A stretch of DNA of 64,000 nt from positions 97,866-161,865 of the forward strand of contig JAPOZT010000017.1 in NCBI GenBank assembly GCA_026705925.1, in the 5' to 3' direction. A program made the position numbers and the translations under genes. The notes under the pieces were generated by a model. It did not search any database, was not told the DNA's origin, and saw only the letters and a program-made list of their open reading frames with translations. This document shows, piece by piece, positions 37,804-46,969 of this stretch (its first letter is position 1; every line of letters begins with the position of its first letter). The DNA comes from Gemmatimonadota bacterium (lineage in GTDB: Bacteria > JAAXHH01).

Positions 37804-38940
37804 ATGAATAAAACCAGGGAACAGTTTCACCTGGGCATCGCCGGGGCATGCGGACGGGGCATGAGCTTCCGCGCCGCCTGCGACGCCCTCCCGCGGGTCC
37901 GCGTCCACGCCGTGTGCGACATCGACGCCGGCGCGCTGCCCGCCACCGCCAAGTTCCTTGGTGCCTCGGAACAGTACACCGACTACGATGAGATGCTCGA
38001 ACAGTCCGACCTGGACGGCGTGATCATCGCCACGCCCATGCCGCTGCACGCGTCGCAGGCCATCGCCGCGCTGGACCGGGGACTGCACGTATTCAGCGAG
38101 GTCCCGGCAGCGGTCTCGGTCGAGGAGTGCCGGGGGATCGTCCAGGCGACCGGGGCCTCCGGCCGCGTGTACATGATGGGCGAAAACTATACCTACATCC
38201 GGGAGAACGTGCTGGTGAAAGCGCTCGTGAAGGCGGGGCATTTCGGGACGCCCTACTACGCCGAGGGAGAGTATCTCCACGAGCTCAAGGGATACGACGA
38301 GCATCGCCTGGCGGCCCGGGGACTGCCGCCCGAACAGGTCTGGCGCCGCCACTGGCAATCCGGCATCGACGGCATCACCTACGGGACCCACAGCCTGGGG
38401 CCCATCCTGCAGTGGTTCGACGACCGCGTGGCGTACGTGACCTGCCACGGCAGCGGGCATCACTACCTGGACGCGGAGGGCAGGCCCTATGCCCAGGACA
38501 CGAGCGTCATGCTCTGCAAGATGGCGGGCGGCGGCCTGGCCAAGATCCGCATGGACCTCACGTCCGACCGGCCCCACGCGCTGACCAACTACCAGCTCCA
38601 GGGGACCGACGGCTGCTACGAATCGGCGCGCGGAAAGGGACAGCCGTTCCGCGTCTGGCTTAAGTCCCGCTGCGCGGACGAAAACACGTGGATGGACCTT
38701 CACGAACTGGAGGAAGAGTTCCTGCCCGACTGGATGGGGGCGGCGGCCGCGAAGGGCGCCGGGCACGGCGGGAGCGACTACCACGAACTGGTCGAATTCA
38801 TCGAAGCCGCGGATGGCCGGCGCAAGCCGTCCATCGGCCTGCACGAGGCCATGGACATGACCCTGCCCGGCCTCGTCAGCCAGCAGTCCATTGCCGAGAA
38901 TGGCCGTTCGCTGGCTGTGCCGGATTCGAGGGATTGGTAG
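37804..38940 (+). CDS. Gfo/Idh/MocA family oxidoreductase
   Basis: FHLGIAGACGRGMSFRAACDALPRVRVHAVCDID...GVIIATPMPLHASQAIAALDRGLHVFSEVPAA. Confidence 0.9.
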   Translation: MNKTREQFHLGIAGACGRGMSFRAACDALPRVRVHAVCDIDAGALPATAKFLGASEQYTDYDEMLEQSDLDGVIIATPMPLHASQAIAALDRGLHVFSEVPAAVSVEECRGIVQATGASGRVYMMGENYTYIRENVLVKALVKAGHFGTPYYAEGEYLHELKGYDEHRLAARGLPPEQVWRRHWQSGIDGITYGTHSLGPILQWFDDRVAYVTCHGSGHHYLDAEGRPYAQDTSVMLCKMAGGGLAKIRMDLTSDRPHALTNYQLQGTDGCYESARGKGQPFRVWLKSRCADENTWMDLHELEEEFLPDWMGAAAAKGAGHGGSDYHELVEFIEAADGRRKPSIGLHEAMDMTLPGLVSQQSIAENGRSLAVPDSRDW

Positions 38941-39047
38941 ATTACGTTTTACCTCGCGGTCCCGTCGGCTATACGTTGACTATACGCTACCAAACGCTAA
39001 GCTGCTCGTATCAACATCGTATCTACAAGTAATCCGGAGTACGCCTC

Positions 39048-40136
39048 ATGGCCCGTCCCGGCAGCCCGATCGAAGACATCGACACCCCGGCCCTGGTGAT
39101 CGACCTGGATCGGATGGAAGGCAACATCGCGCGCATGGCGTCGTTCTTCGCCGACAAGGACGCCTACTTGCGGCCCCACACCAAGACGCACAAGACGCCG
39201 GTCCTGGCCCACCGGCAGATCGAGGCCGGCGCCCGGGGCGTCACCTGCGCCAAACTGGGCGAGGCCGAGGTCATGGCGGCGGCGGGCATCCGGGATATCC
39301 TCGTGGCCAACCAGGTCGTCGGGCAGGTCAAGATCGACCGCCTGGTCGCCCTCGCGCGCCATTCGGACGTCATCGTCGCTTCAGACCACGAAGAAAACGT
39401 CCGGGAGATCTCCGACGCGGCGCTGGCCGCCGGCACCCGGGTGAACATGATCATCGAAGTCGACGTGGGCATGGAGCGCTGCGGTGTGCCGCCCGGCGAA
39501 CCGGCCTGGCAACTGGCCCAGGCCATCGACCGGCATCCCGGCGTCGTCTTCCGCGGGGTGATGGGCTACGAGGGCCACATCATCGGCAACCCGAACGACG
39601 AGGAACGGTACGCCGGCTGCCGGGAGTCGATGACCTTGCTGACCCAGACCGCCGACTACATCCGCGAGCGGGGCCTGCCCGTGGACCTGGTCAGCGGCGG
39701 CGGCACGGGGACGTACAAGGTCACCGGGACGTTTCCGGGTGTGAACGAAGTACTGGCGGGCTCCTACATCCTGATGGACGGCACCTACCAGCAACGCATC
39801 CCCGAATTCGACTGCGCGCTCACCATCTACGCCTCCATCGTCAGCCGGCCCGGCGACGAACTCGCCGTCGCCGACGCGGGCCTGAAGACCATGACGAACG
39901 ACATGGGGCTGCAGACCGTCCGTGGCGTGGAGGGCGCGTCCATCCTGCGCCAGTCCGAGGAACACGTCAAGATCGAGCTGCCCGGCGCGTCCTGCGCGCT
40001 CAGGCCGGGCGACAAATTTCACATCGTCCCGAGCCACTGCTGCACGACCATCAACCTCCACGACCGGTTTTACGGCGTGCGCGCCGGCACCGTCGAATCC
40101 GTCTGGAACATCGCGGCGCGCGGGAAGCTACAATAG
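39048..40136 (+). CDS. D-threonine aldolase/D-serine dehydratase-like PLP protein (copy 1)
   Basis: DTPALVIDLDRMEGNIARMASF...LRPHTKTHKTPVLAHRQIEAGARGVTCAKLGEAEVMA...VPSHCCTTINLHD. Confidence 0.9.
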   Translation: MARPGSPIEDIDTPALVIDLDRMEGNIARMASFFADKDAYLRPHTKTHKTPVLAHRQIEAGARGVTCAKLGEAEVMAAAGIRDILVANQVVGQVKIDRLVALARHSDVIVASDHEENVREISDAALAAGTRVNMIIEVDVGMERCGVPPGEPAWQLAQAIDRHPGVVFRGVMGYEGHIIGNPNDEERYAGCRESMTLLTQTADYIRERGLPVDLVSGGGTGTYKVTGTFPGVNEVLAGSYILMDGTYQQRIPEFDCALTIYASIVSRPGDELAVADAGLKTMTNDMGLQTVRGVEGASILRQSEEHVKIELPGASCALRPGDKFHIVPSHCCTTINLHDRFYGVRAGTVESVWNIAARGKLQ

Positions 40137-40144
40137 GAGCCCCC

Positions 40145-41245
40145 ATGGATCCCCGATACCTCGTAGCCAACGTCGATGAGATCCCCAGTCCGTCCATGCT
40201 GGTCTACCGGGAACGGCTCAAGGAGAACATCGACCGGACCCTGGAGATCGCGGGCGGCCCCGAACGCCTCCGTCCCCACATCAAGACCCACAAGATGCGC
40301 ACCGTCATCGAGATGCAGCGCGCGGCCGGGATCGACAAGTTCAAGTGCGCCACGATTTACGAGGCGCGGATGCTGGCGGAGATGGGCGTGGAGGATGTCT
40401 TCATCGCCTACCAGATGATCGGGCCCAACATCGGACGCCTGGTCGACCTTGCTGGCCGTTATCCCGGGACGACTTTCCGCAGCATGGTGGACGATACGGG
40501 CGCGGCCGAGGCGCTGTCGGCGGCGGCGGCCGGGGCCGGTGTAACCATCGACGTGCTGCTGGACTTCGACGTGGGCCAGCACCGCACCGGGATCGCGGCC
40601 GGCCCGGAAGCGCTCGAGCTCTACGCGCTGCTCGACCGCCTGCCCGGCATCACGCCCGGCGGCCTGCACGGCTATGACGGCCATAATCACCAGGTGGATA
40701 TCGAAGAACGCCGGCAGGCCTGCGGTGCTGCCCTGGACCAGGTACGGGCGTTTCAGGCCCGGCTGGAGTCCCGGGACCTGCCCGTGCCGAGGCGCGTCAT
40801 GGGCGGTTCCATATCCTTCCCTTGCTATGCCCCGGCCGAAGACGTGGAGCCCTCGCCCGGCACCTCGGTATTCTGGGACTGGGGGTACAGCAGCCGCTTC
40901 CCCGACCTGCCCTTCGAAGCCGCGGCCCTGCTCCTCAGCCGCATCATCAGCGTTCCCACGCCGACGCGCGTGACCCTCGACCTGGGTAACAAGGCCATCG
41001 CCTCCGATCCCGCCGGACAGCGCGGTATCGCCTGGAACCTTCCCGGCGCCGAACCCGGACTGCACAACGAGGAGCACTGGATCATGGACTGCCCGGACAG
41101 CTCGGGCCTGTCGGTTGGCGACCCCATCTACGTCTTCCCCACCCACGTATGCCCCTGCACCGCGCTGCATCGCCAGGTCTACGTGATCGACAGCGACGGC
41201 CGCTGTCGGGAACAGTGGACCGTCGACGCGCGGAACCGGGAGTAA
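40145..41245 (+). CDS. D-threonine aldolase/D-serine dehydratase-like PLP protein (copy 2)
   Basis: SPSMLVYRERLKENIDRTLEIAGGPERLRPHIKTHKMRTVIEMQRAAGIDKFKCATIYEARMLA...FPTHVCPCTALH. Confidence 0.9.
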   Translation: MDPRYLVANVDEIPSPSMLVYRERLKENIDRTLEIAGGPERLRPHIKTHKMRTVIEMQRAAGIDKFKCATIYEARMLAEMGVEDVFIAYQMIGPNIGRLVDLAGRYPGTTFRSMVDDTGAAEALSAAAAGAGVTIDVLLDFDVGQHRTGIAAGPEALELYALLDRLPGITPGGLHGYDGHNHQVDIEERRQACGAALDQVRAFQARLESRDLPVPRRVMGGSISFPCYAPAEDVEPSPGTSVFWDWGYSSRFPDLPFEAAALLLSRIISVPTPTRVTLDLGNKAIASDPAGQRGIAWNLPGAEPGLHNEEHWIMDCPDSSGLSVGDPIYVFPTHVCPCTALHRQVYVIDSDGRCREQWTVDARNRE

Positions 41246-41313
41246 TGCGCACGACCTCGAACGGCAACCACCCTCAGGCGCAGTGCACCCTCGACGCCCG
41301 GGACCGGGAATAG
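41213..41313. repeat. Duplicated 33-bp gene 3' end, copies 68 bp apart
   Basis: cagtggaccgtcgacgcgcggaaccgggagtaa (41213) vs cagtgcaccctcgacgcccgggaccgggaatag (41281), 27/33 identical. Confidence 0.75.
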
Positions 41314-41415
41314 GGTTCATTTCAGCACGATTCCGGTCCGCCGCCGCTTGCGAAAACTCCTCCGAAGTCCCCTCGCCGTTATGTGACAAACGTGTTACGA
41401 TTTTTCACTTTCCTA

Positions 41416-41444
41416 TTGACGAAGTGACGTAAATACATTATCTT
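41416..41444 (+). promoter_or_regulatory. Sigma70-like promoter upstream of enoyl-CoA hydratase gene
   Basis: TTGACG - N17 - TATCTT. Confidence 0.5.
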
Positions 41445-41539
41445 AAACTGTTCGCGCTTTCCGCGAAAACCGGGCCGTATTCCATGGGAATCGTCCCGGT
41501 TGTATGGGTTGTTTTACGGCACGTCGACAAGGCGCTTGC

Positions 41540-42319
41540 ATGTCGTTTGAGCAGATCCTCAAAGAGCAGGACGGCGGGGTGGTCACGATCACGATCGACC
41601 ATCCTCCCCTGAACGTGCTCAGCGCCCAGGTCGGACGAGAGCTCGGTGAAGCGCTCGACCGGATAGACGACGACCCTGCTGCTTCCGTGGTGATTCTCAC
41701 GGGGAGCGGCGACCGGGCCTTTGCCGCCGGAGCCGACATCCGTGAACTGCAGCGGCTGTCGGGTTCGGACGCCGAGGAAATGACCCATCGCTGGCATCGC
41801 CTTTTCCGGCGGATCGAAGGATTCAGATTGCCGGTCATTGCCGCCGTGAACGGGGTGGCGCTGGGAGGCGGATGCGAACTGGCCATGGCGTGCGATTTGC
41901 GTTACGCCTCGGAGAAAGCCCGGTTCGGCCAGCCGGAAATCAACCTCGGCCTGGTCCCGGGATGGGGCGGCACGCAGCGGTTGCCGCGGCTCATCGGCCG
42001 GGGACGGGCCCTCGAGTTGATGATGACGGGCGATATGTTCGATGCCGCCGAGGCCCATCGCCTCGGGCTCGTCAATCGCGTTATGGCGCCGGAAGACTTG
42101 ATGAAGACGGTCGGGGAACTGGCCGGGCGCATGGCCGCCAAGGGCGGCGTGGCGCTGGCTTCCATCAAGACCTGCGTCAACGAAGGGCTGGACCAGGGGC
42201 TGGACGAAGCCCTGGCGCTTGAAGCCCGAGAATTCGGAGCGGTGAGCTCCACAGAGGACAAGGCGGAAGGCATCGCGGCGTTTCTCGAGAAACGTCCCGC
42301 GGCATTCCGGGGTCGCTGA
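41540..42319 (+). CDS. Enoyl-CoA hydratase/isomerase family protein
   Basis: GDRAFAAGADIREL...IAAVNGVALGGGCELAMACDLRYASEKARFGQPEINLGLVPGWGGTQRLPRLIG. Confidence 0.93.
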   Translation: MSFEQILKEQDGGVVTITIDHPPLNVLSAQVGRELGEALDRIDDDPAASVVILTGSGDRAFAAGADIRELQRLSGSDAEEMTHRWHRLFRRIEGFRLPVIAAVNGVALGGGCELAMACDLRYASEKARFGQPEINLGLVPGWGGTQRLPRLIGRGRALELMMTGDMFDAAEAHRLGLVNRVMAPEDLMKTVGELAGRMAAKGGVALASIKTCVNEGLDQGLDEALALEAREFGAVSSTEDKAEGIAAFLEKRPAAFRGR

Positions 42320-42396
42320 GTCGAGGCGTGCGCACTCAATAAGCGACCTGGATTTCATCGGTAACCATGGGCACGCGGCAGGAAGAGAGCGATCGT

Positions 42397-42717
42397 ATGC
42401 AGCTACTGGGACCCACCGAGGGCGAATACATTCAGGTAACAGGCGAATTTGAAAAGCGTGAAGCCATCGAGTTCTGCGTTCAGGATCTGAACAGCAAGAA
42501 CATGGAATTCGGCGTCTGCGAGCAGGACGGCAAGTTCTTCGTGGCCCGGGTCATCGTGCCGGACGAAGAGATCGATACCCGCTCCAAGATCGTCACGGTG
42601 CGCAGCGACCGGGTGGACATACACGGGAATCCCCGCGGGATCATCCGCAAGGGGGTCTACAACTTCGTGGAATGGTACGCGGACGGAGAAGTCACCGCCC
42701 AGGAAGCCGCCGTCTGA
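42397..42717 (+). CDS. Hypothetical protein
   Basis: 106-aa ORF MQLLGPTEGEYIQVTGEFEKREAIEFCVQDLNSKNMEFGVCEQDGKFFVARVIVPDEEIDTRSK. Confidence 0.55.
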   Translation: MQLLGPTEGEYIQVTGEFEKREAIEFCVQDLNSKNMEFGVCEQDGKFFVARVIVPDEEIDTRSKIVTVRSDRVDIHGNPRGIIRKGVYNFVEWYADGEVTAQEAAV

Positions 42718-42903
42718 TTCGCGGGCCGGTCTGACCCGAACCGCCGGGAACCGCTCACCTTTCGGGGGCCTCAGGGTCGCCCGGCGTGTCGGCATCCGTA
42801 CAAAGACCTACCCGGCCCGGATGTGCCTGGAATGCCTGGACAGGCCTGTGCCTGACCGGGTCTCACGCATACAACATGCCGTACTGAGTGCATCCCACTC
42901 GAC

Positions 42904-42945
42904 GAAACCATGGAAGCTTTCGGACAGCCTTCCATGGTTTTTTTG
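42904..42945 (+). terminator. Strong rho-independent terminator
   Basis: aaaccatggaa...ttccatggttt perfect inverted repeat followed by TTTTTTT. Confidence 0.8.
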
Positions 42946-42961
42946 TAAATCTCGTTTGCAC

Positions 42962-43096
42962 TTCGCGGACGCGACTTTCATCGAAGCGACTTCCGTGAAC
43001 ACGATTTCCATCGAAGCGATTTCCGCGGACGCGGCTTCCGCGAGCATGCCTGCGGCGACCACGACTTCCTCAATCAGGGCTTCCCCATACAAGATT
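42962..43096 (+). repeat. 9 x 15-bp degenerate tandem array upstream of ABC-F gene
   Basis: ttcgcggacgcgact ttcatcgaagcgact tccgtgaacacgatt tccatcgaagcgatt tccgcggacgcggct ... up to tga. Confidence 0.7.
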
Positions 43097-43102
43097 TGAC
43101 CC

Positions 43103-45037
43103 ATGGCGCTCGTATCCTTCCACAAAGTCACGAAACACTACGGCGCGCAGTGTGTCCTGCAGGGCATCAGCTGGGGCATCGACCCCGGCCAGCACGTGGG
43201 CCTGATCGGTTCCAACGGGACCGGCAAGACGACCATGCTACAACTCATCACCGGCGACCTGTCGCCGGACGAGGGGGAGATCTCCCGCCGTCGGGATCTC
43301 CGGACGGGCTACCTGACCCAGGACGCGCACCTTACCGCGACCAACTCGGTCCTGGACGAGGCGCTGAGCAGCTTCGAACGCATTCACGCGCTGGAAAAGC
43401 AACTGCGCGCGGCCGAGGCGGCGCTGGAGAAGGCGAAGGGCGACGCGGAGGAGACCGAGCGACGGCTCGGGCAGTACGGCTGGCTGACGGAAGAATTCGA
43501 ACGGGCTGGCGGCTACACCTACCCGCACCGCGCAAAAACCGTGCTCCACGGGCTGGGCTTCAAGGAGGAAGACCTGCCCCTGCCGGTCAACGTGCTCAGC
43601 GGCGGGCAGAAGACGCGCCTTCGCCTGGGCAAGCTGCTGCTGGGGGACGCGGACCTGCTGCTGCTGGACGAACCGGAAAGCCACCTGGACGTGGCCGCGA
43701 CGGAGTGGCTGGAGGAGTACATCACCGACCACCCGGCGGCCATCCTGCTCGTTTCCCACGACCGCTACTTCCTCGACCGGACCGTGAACCGGATCGCCGA
43801 ACTGGAAGACCTGGGGCTGCAGAACTTCCCGGGCAACTACACCCGGGCCATGGAGGTCAAGGCGGAACGCCTCAAGGCGCGGCAGCGCGAATACGACCAG
43901 CAGCAGGCATTCATCAAGGAGCGGGAGGAGTTCATCCGCCGGACCATCGAGGGCGTCAAGACCAAGCAGGCCCAGGGAAGGCGGAGCCATCTGGCGCGCC
44001 TCGAGCGCCTCGAGAAGCCGCGGACGAAGCACCGGTCGGCCTCTCTGAACTTCGGGGCGATGAAGCGCAGCGGCCGGGACGTGCTCGCCCTCGATGACGT
44101 GTCGAAGAGCTACGGCACGCGGACGCTGTTCTCGGAACTGCACTTCACCCAGCACCTCGGCGACCGCGTGGGCCTGATCGGGTACAACGGCGCGGGCAAG
44201 ACCACGCTGCTCCGCATGATCGTGGGCCAGGAGACGCCTTCGTCCGGGAGCATCCGCCTGGGTACGGGCGTGGACATCGGCTACTACGACCAGGAACGGG
44301 CCAGCCTCACGGGCGAGCGGTCCGTGCTGAATGAACTCTGGTCGGTCAGGCCGGGCATGAACGAGGGTACCGTGCGCAACCTCCTCGGCCGGTTCCTCTT
44401 TCGTGGAGACGACGTCTTCAAGCAGGTGAACCTGCTGAGCGGCGGGGAGCAGGGGCGCCTGGCACTGGCCAAGCTGATTCTGGAGGAACCGAACTTCCTG
44501 GTCCTCGACGAGCCGACCAACCACCTCGACATCCTCTCCAGGCAGGCCCTCGAACAGGCATTGGCCGACTACCCCGGCACGCTCATGGTGGCGTCCCACG
44601 ACCGGTATTTCCTCGACCAGATGGTCGGCGCGCTGCTGATCTTCGAACAGGACGGCGTCCGCCACTGGGAAGGCACCTACTCGGAATACCGGGCCTTCAA
44701 GGAGGAGCAGCGCCTCGAAGCCGCGCGGTCTAAGGAGAAGAAGCCTCGGCGCAAGGCCGGGGCGGCTGGCGGGACGACTGGCGGGGCGACCGGGGCGGCC
44801 TACGATCCACGTAAGAAGGAACGCAAGGAGCAGCGGATGATGGCCGAAGCGCTGGAAGAGGCCATCCGGAAGAAGGAGGCGGAGATCGCCCGCCTCGAGG
44901 GCGACCTGGGCGAGGAGGGAACCTTCTCCGACCGGGAGCAGGTCGAACGGGTCGGCAGCGCTTATGCACGTGCACGTCAGGAGTTGGAGGACCTCTACCT
45001 GGAGTGGGAGGTCGTCGCCATGGAGCTGGAAGATTAG
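43103..45037 (+). CDS. ABC-F family ATPase (Uup/EttA-like)
   Basis: Two ABC cassettes: GSNGTGKTTMLQLITG/LSGGQKTRLRLGKLLL and GYNGAGKTTLLRMIVG/LSGGEQGRLALAKLIL, central linker, C-terminal coiled coil. Confidence 0.92.
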   Translation: MALVSFHKVTKHYGAQCVLQGISWGIDPGQHVGLIGSNGTGKTTMLQLITGDLSPDEGEISRRRDLRTGYLTQDAHLTATNSVLDEALSSFERIHALEKQLRAAEAALEKAKGDAEETERRLGQYGWLTEEFERAGGYTYPHRAKTVLHGLGFKEEDLPLPVNVLSGGQKTRLRLGKLLLGDADLLLLDEPESHLDVAATEWLEEYITDHPAAILLVSHDRYFLDRTVNRIAELEDLGLQNFPGNYTRAMEVKAERLKARQREYDQQQAFIKEREEFIRRTIEGVKTKQAQGRRSHLARLERLEKPRTKHRSASLNFGAMKRSGRDVLALDDVSKSYGTRTLFSELHFTQHLGDRVGLIGYNGAGKTTLLRMIVGQETPSSGSIRLGTGVDIGYYDQERASLTGERSVLNELWSVRPGMNEGTVRNLLGRFLFRGDDVFKQVNLLSGGEQGRLALAKLILEEPNFLVLDEPTNHLDILSRQALEQALADYPGTLMVASHDRYFLDQMVGALLIFEQDGVRHWEGTYSEYRAFKEEQRLEAARSKEKKPRRKAGAAGGTTGGATGAAYDPRKKERKEQRMMAEALEEAIRKKEAEIARLEGDLGEEGTFSDREQVERVGSAYARARQELEDLYLEWEVVAMELED

Positions 45038-45050
45038 GATCGGAGGAAAC

Positions 45051-46028
45051 TTGTACGACGCCGTCATCATAGGGTCCGGCCCGGCCGGACTCGCCGCAGC
45101 CTATGCCGCCAAACAGGCCGGACTGGATTACGTGGTCGTTGAACGCCAGTGCATCGTCCACACCATCTACCGGTTTCCCACGGGCCTGGTCTTCTACTCG
45201 ACCCCGGAACTCATCTCGCTGGGCGACGTGCCCATGATCGTACAGGGGCTTAAGCCCACCCGGGAAGAGGCACTAAACTACTACCTGAAATTCGTCGAGT
45301 CCCAGGAACTCAAGGTGAACACCTACGAAGAGGTCACCCGCATCTCGGGCCAGGACGGCGACTTCGAGATCGAATCGGTCTCGCAGCGGGAGGGGAACCG
45401 AAGCTACCGGACCCGGAAAGTCATCCTGGCCACCGGCGCTTTCGACAGCGCCAACCGGATCGGCGTGCCCGGCGAGGAACTGCCCAAGGTTTTCCACTAT
45501 TTCAAGGAAGGCCACCCCTACTTCGACCGGGACGTCCTCGTCGTGGGCGGCAAGAGCTCGGCCGTAGAAACAGCTTTGACCCTGTACCGCGCCGGCGCCC
45601 GGGTGACCATGTCCTACCGTCGTGGCGCGTTCCGGGGCATCAAGTACTGGGTCCTGCCCGACCTGGAGAACCGCATCGCCGAGGGATCGATCACGGCCAT
45701 CATGAATTCCACGGTGAAGGAAATCCGACAGACCGATGTGGTCCTGGAAGCAGCGGGGACGGAGCGCGTGATCCCGAACGACTTCGTCTTCTGCATGACG
45801 GGCCACACACCCGACGTGCCCTTCCTGAGCGGCACGGGCGTCAGAGTTCAGCCCAATGACAACGTCCCGGTGCACGACCCCGAAACCTTCGAATCCAACG
45901 TCCCCGGTATCTACATCATCGGCGTCATCACCGCCGGTAATGTGAGCAGCGACATCTTCATCGAAAATAGCCGCTTGCATGGACCGAAGGTGGTGGAGCA
46001 TATTCTGGGGCAGGACGAGATTTCGTAG
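45051..46028 (+). CDS. ypdA: YpdA-family FAD/NAD(P) oxidoreductase (bacillithiol disulfide reductase-like), TTG start
   Basis: YDAVIIGSGPAGLAAAYAAKQAGLDYVVVERQCIVHTIYRFPTGLVFYSTPELISLGDVP...VLVVGGKSSAVETALTLYRAGARVTMSYRR; RBS ggagg at 45042. Confidence 0.85.
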   Translation: MYDAVIIGSGPAGLAAAYAAKQAGLDYVVVERQCIVHTIYRFPTGLVFYSTPELISLGDVPMIVQGLKPTREEALNYYLKFVESQELKVNTYEEVTRISGQDGDFEIESVSQREGNRSYRTRKVILATGAFDSANRIGVPGEELPKVFHYFKEGHPYFDRDVLVVGGKSSAVETALTLYRAGARVTMSYRRGAFRGIKYWVLPDLENRIAEGSITAIMNSTVKEIRQTDVVLEAAGTERVIPNDFVFCMTGHTPDVPFLSGTGVRVQPNDNVPVHDPETFESNVPGIYIIGVITAGNVSSDIFIENSRLHGPKVVEHILGQDEIS

Positions 46029-46342
46029 TGAGTATACGACTGTATTTCAATGAGCAATGTCCCGATTGCGCACGGCAGGCAGCGCGCACGGGTCGCATGG
46101 ACTGGCTGGACCGGGTCGAACTGCGGACAGACCGGTCGCCGATCGGAGAAGTTCCCGCAGGCGAAATCGTCGTGGTCGAAAACAGAACGGACAGGGTTTT
46201 CACCGGGATCTATGCGACACGCAAAGTGTGCTTGCAGGTTCCCCTGTTGGTTCCTTTCGGACTGCTGCTGTACCTGCCGCCCGTCCTGAAGATCGCGGGA
46301 CGAAGAAAAATGGGATGCAACGGCGACGCATGCGAGATTTGA
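46028..46342 (+). CDS. Thioredoxin-like CxxC protein with C-terminal TM segment (DCC/DUF393-like), GTG start
   Basis: MSIRLYFNEQCPDCARQAARTGRMDWLDRVELRTDRSP...VPLLVPFGLLLYLPPVLKIAG; GTG overlaps the last base of the ypdA stop. Confidence 0.65.
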   Translation: MSIRLYFNEQCPDCARQAARTGRMDWLDRVELRTDRSPIGEVPAGEIVVVENRTDRVFTGIYATRKVCLQVPLLVPFGLLLYLPPVLKIAGRRKMGCNGDACEI

Positions 46343-46465
46343 GACGAATGTTTCACTGTTCGCGGTGTGCCATGCCGCAGGTGGCGACCTACCGTACGTG
46401 GCGAAATTCCATCCGGTTGCTCAGTTGCTACACGCCAATGCCCTTGTCGTTGAAGAGGTGAATCC

Positions 46466-46969
46466 ATGAATGAAAACAAGCCCACTTCCAATCCCCTCGT
46501 CGGTGTAGTCATGGGCAGCAAGTCCGACTGGGACACCATGCGGAACGTCCAGGAGGTGCTCGAGCAGTTCGGCGTGCCCCACGAATGCCGGATCGTCTCA
46601 GCCCACCGCACGCCCCTCTGGCTGGCCGAATACGCGGCCGAGGCCGAGGGAAGAGGACTCGAAGTCATCATCGCGGGCGCTGGCGGCGCGGCTCATCTAC
46701 CCGGCATGATGGCGGCACAGACTCTGTTGCCGGTGCTCGGCGTGCCCGTGGAGAGCAAGGCGCTCAAGGGCATGGACTCCCTGCTCTCCATTGTCCAGAT
46801 GCCCCGCGGCATCCCCGTGGGCACCCTGGCCATCGGCCAGTCCGGCGCCGTGAACGCGGGCCTGCTCGCCGTGGCCATCCTGGCCAACTCGCGGCCGGAC
46901 CTGCGAGAGAAACTTAGGCAGTACAGGGAAGATCAGACCGACAAGGTCATGGGGGACGAGCTGACGTGA
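46466..46969 (+). CDS. purE: N5-carboxyaminoimidazole ribonucleotide mutase
   Basis: [39 protein letters not shown]...[27 protein letters not shown]. Confidence 0.95.
   Translation: MNENKPTSNPLVGVVMGSKSDWDTMRNVQEVLEQFGVPHECRIVSAHRTPLWLAEYAAEAEGRGLEVIIAGAGGAAHLPGMMAAQTLLPVLGVPVESKALKGMDSLLSIVQMPRGIPVGTLAIGQSGAVNAGLLAVAILANSRPDLREKLRQYREDQTDKVMGDELT

Noticed and set aside
38891-40144. N-terminal extension of the 38891..41245 ORF
   Set aside because: Out-of-frame reading through the upstream aldolase-like gene; real start is the ATG at 40145.
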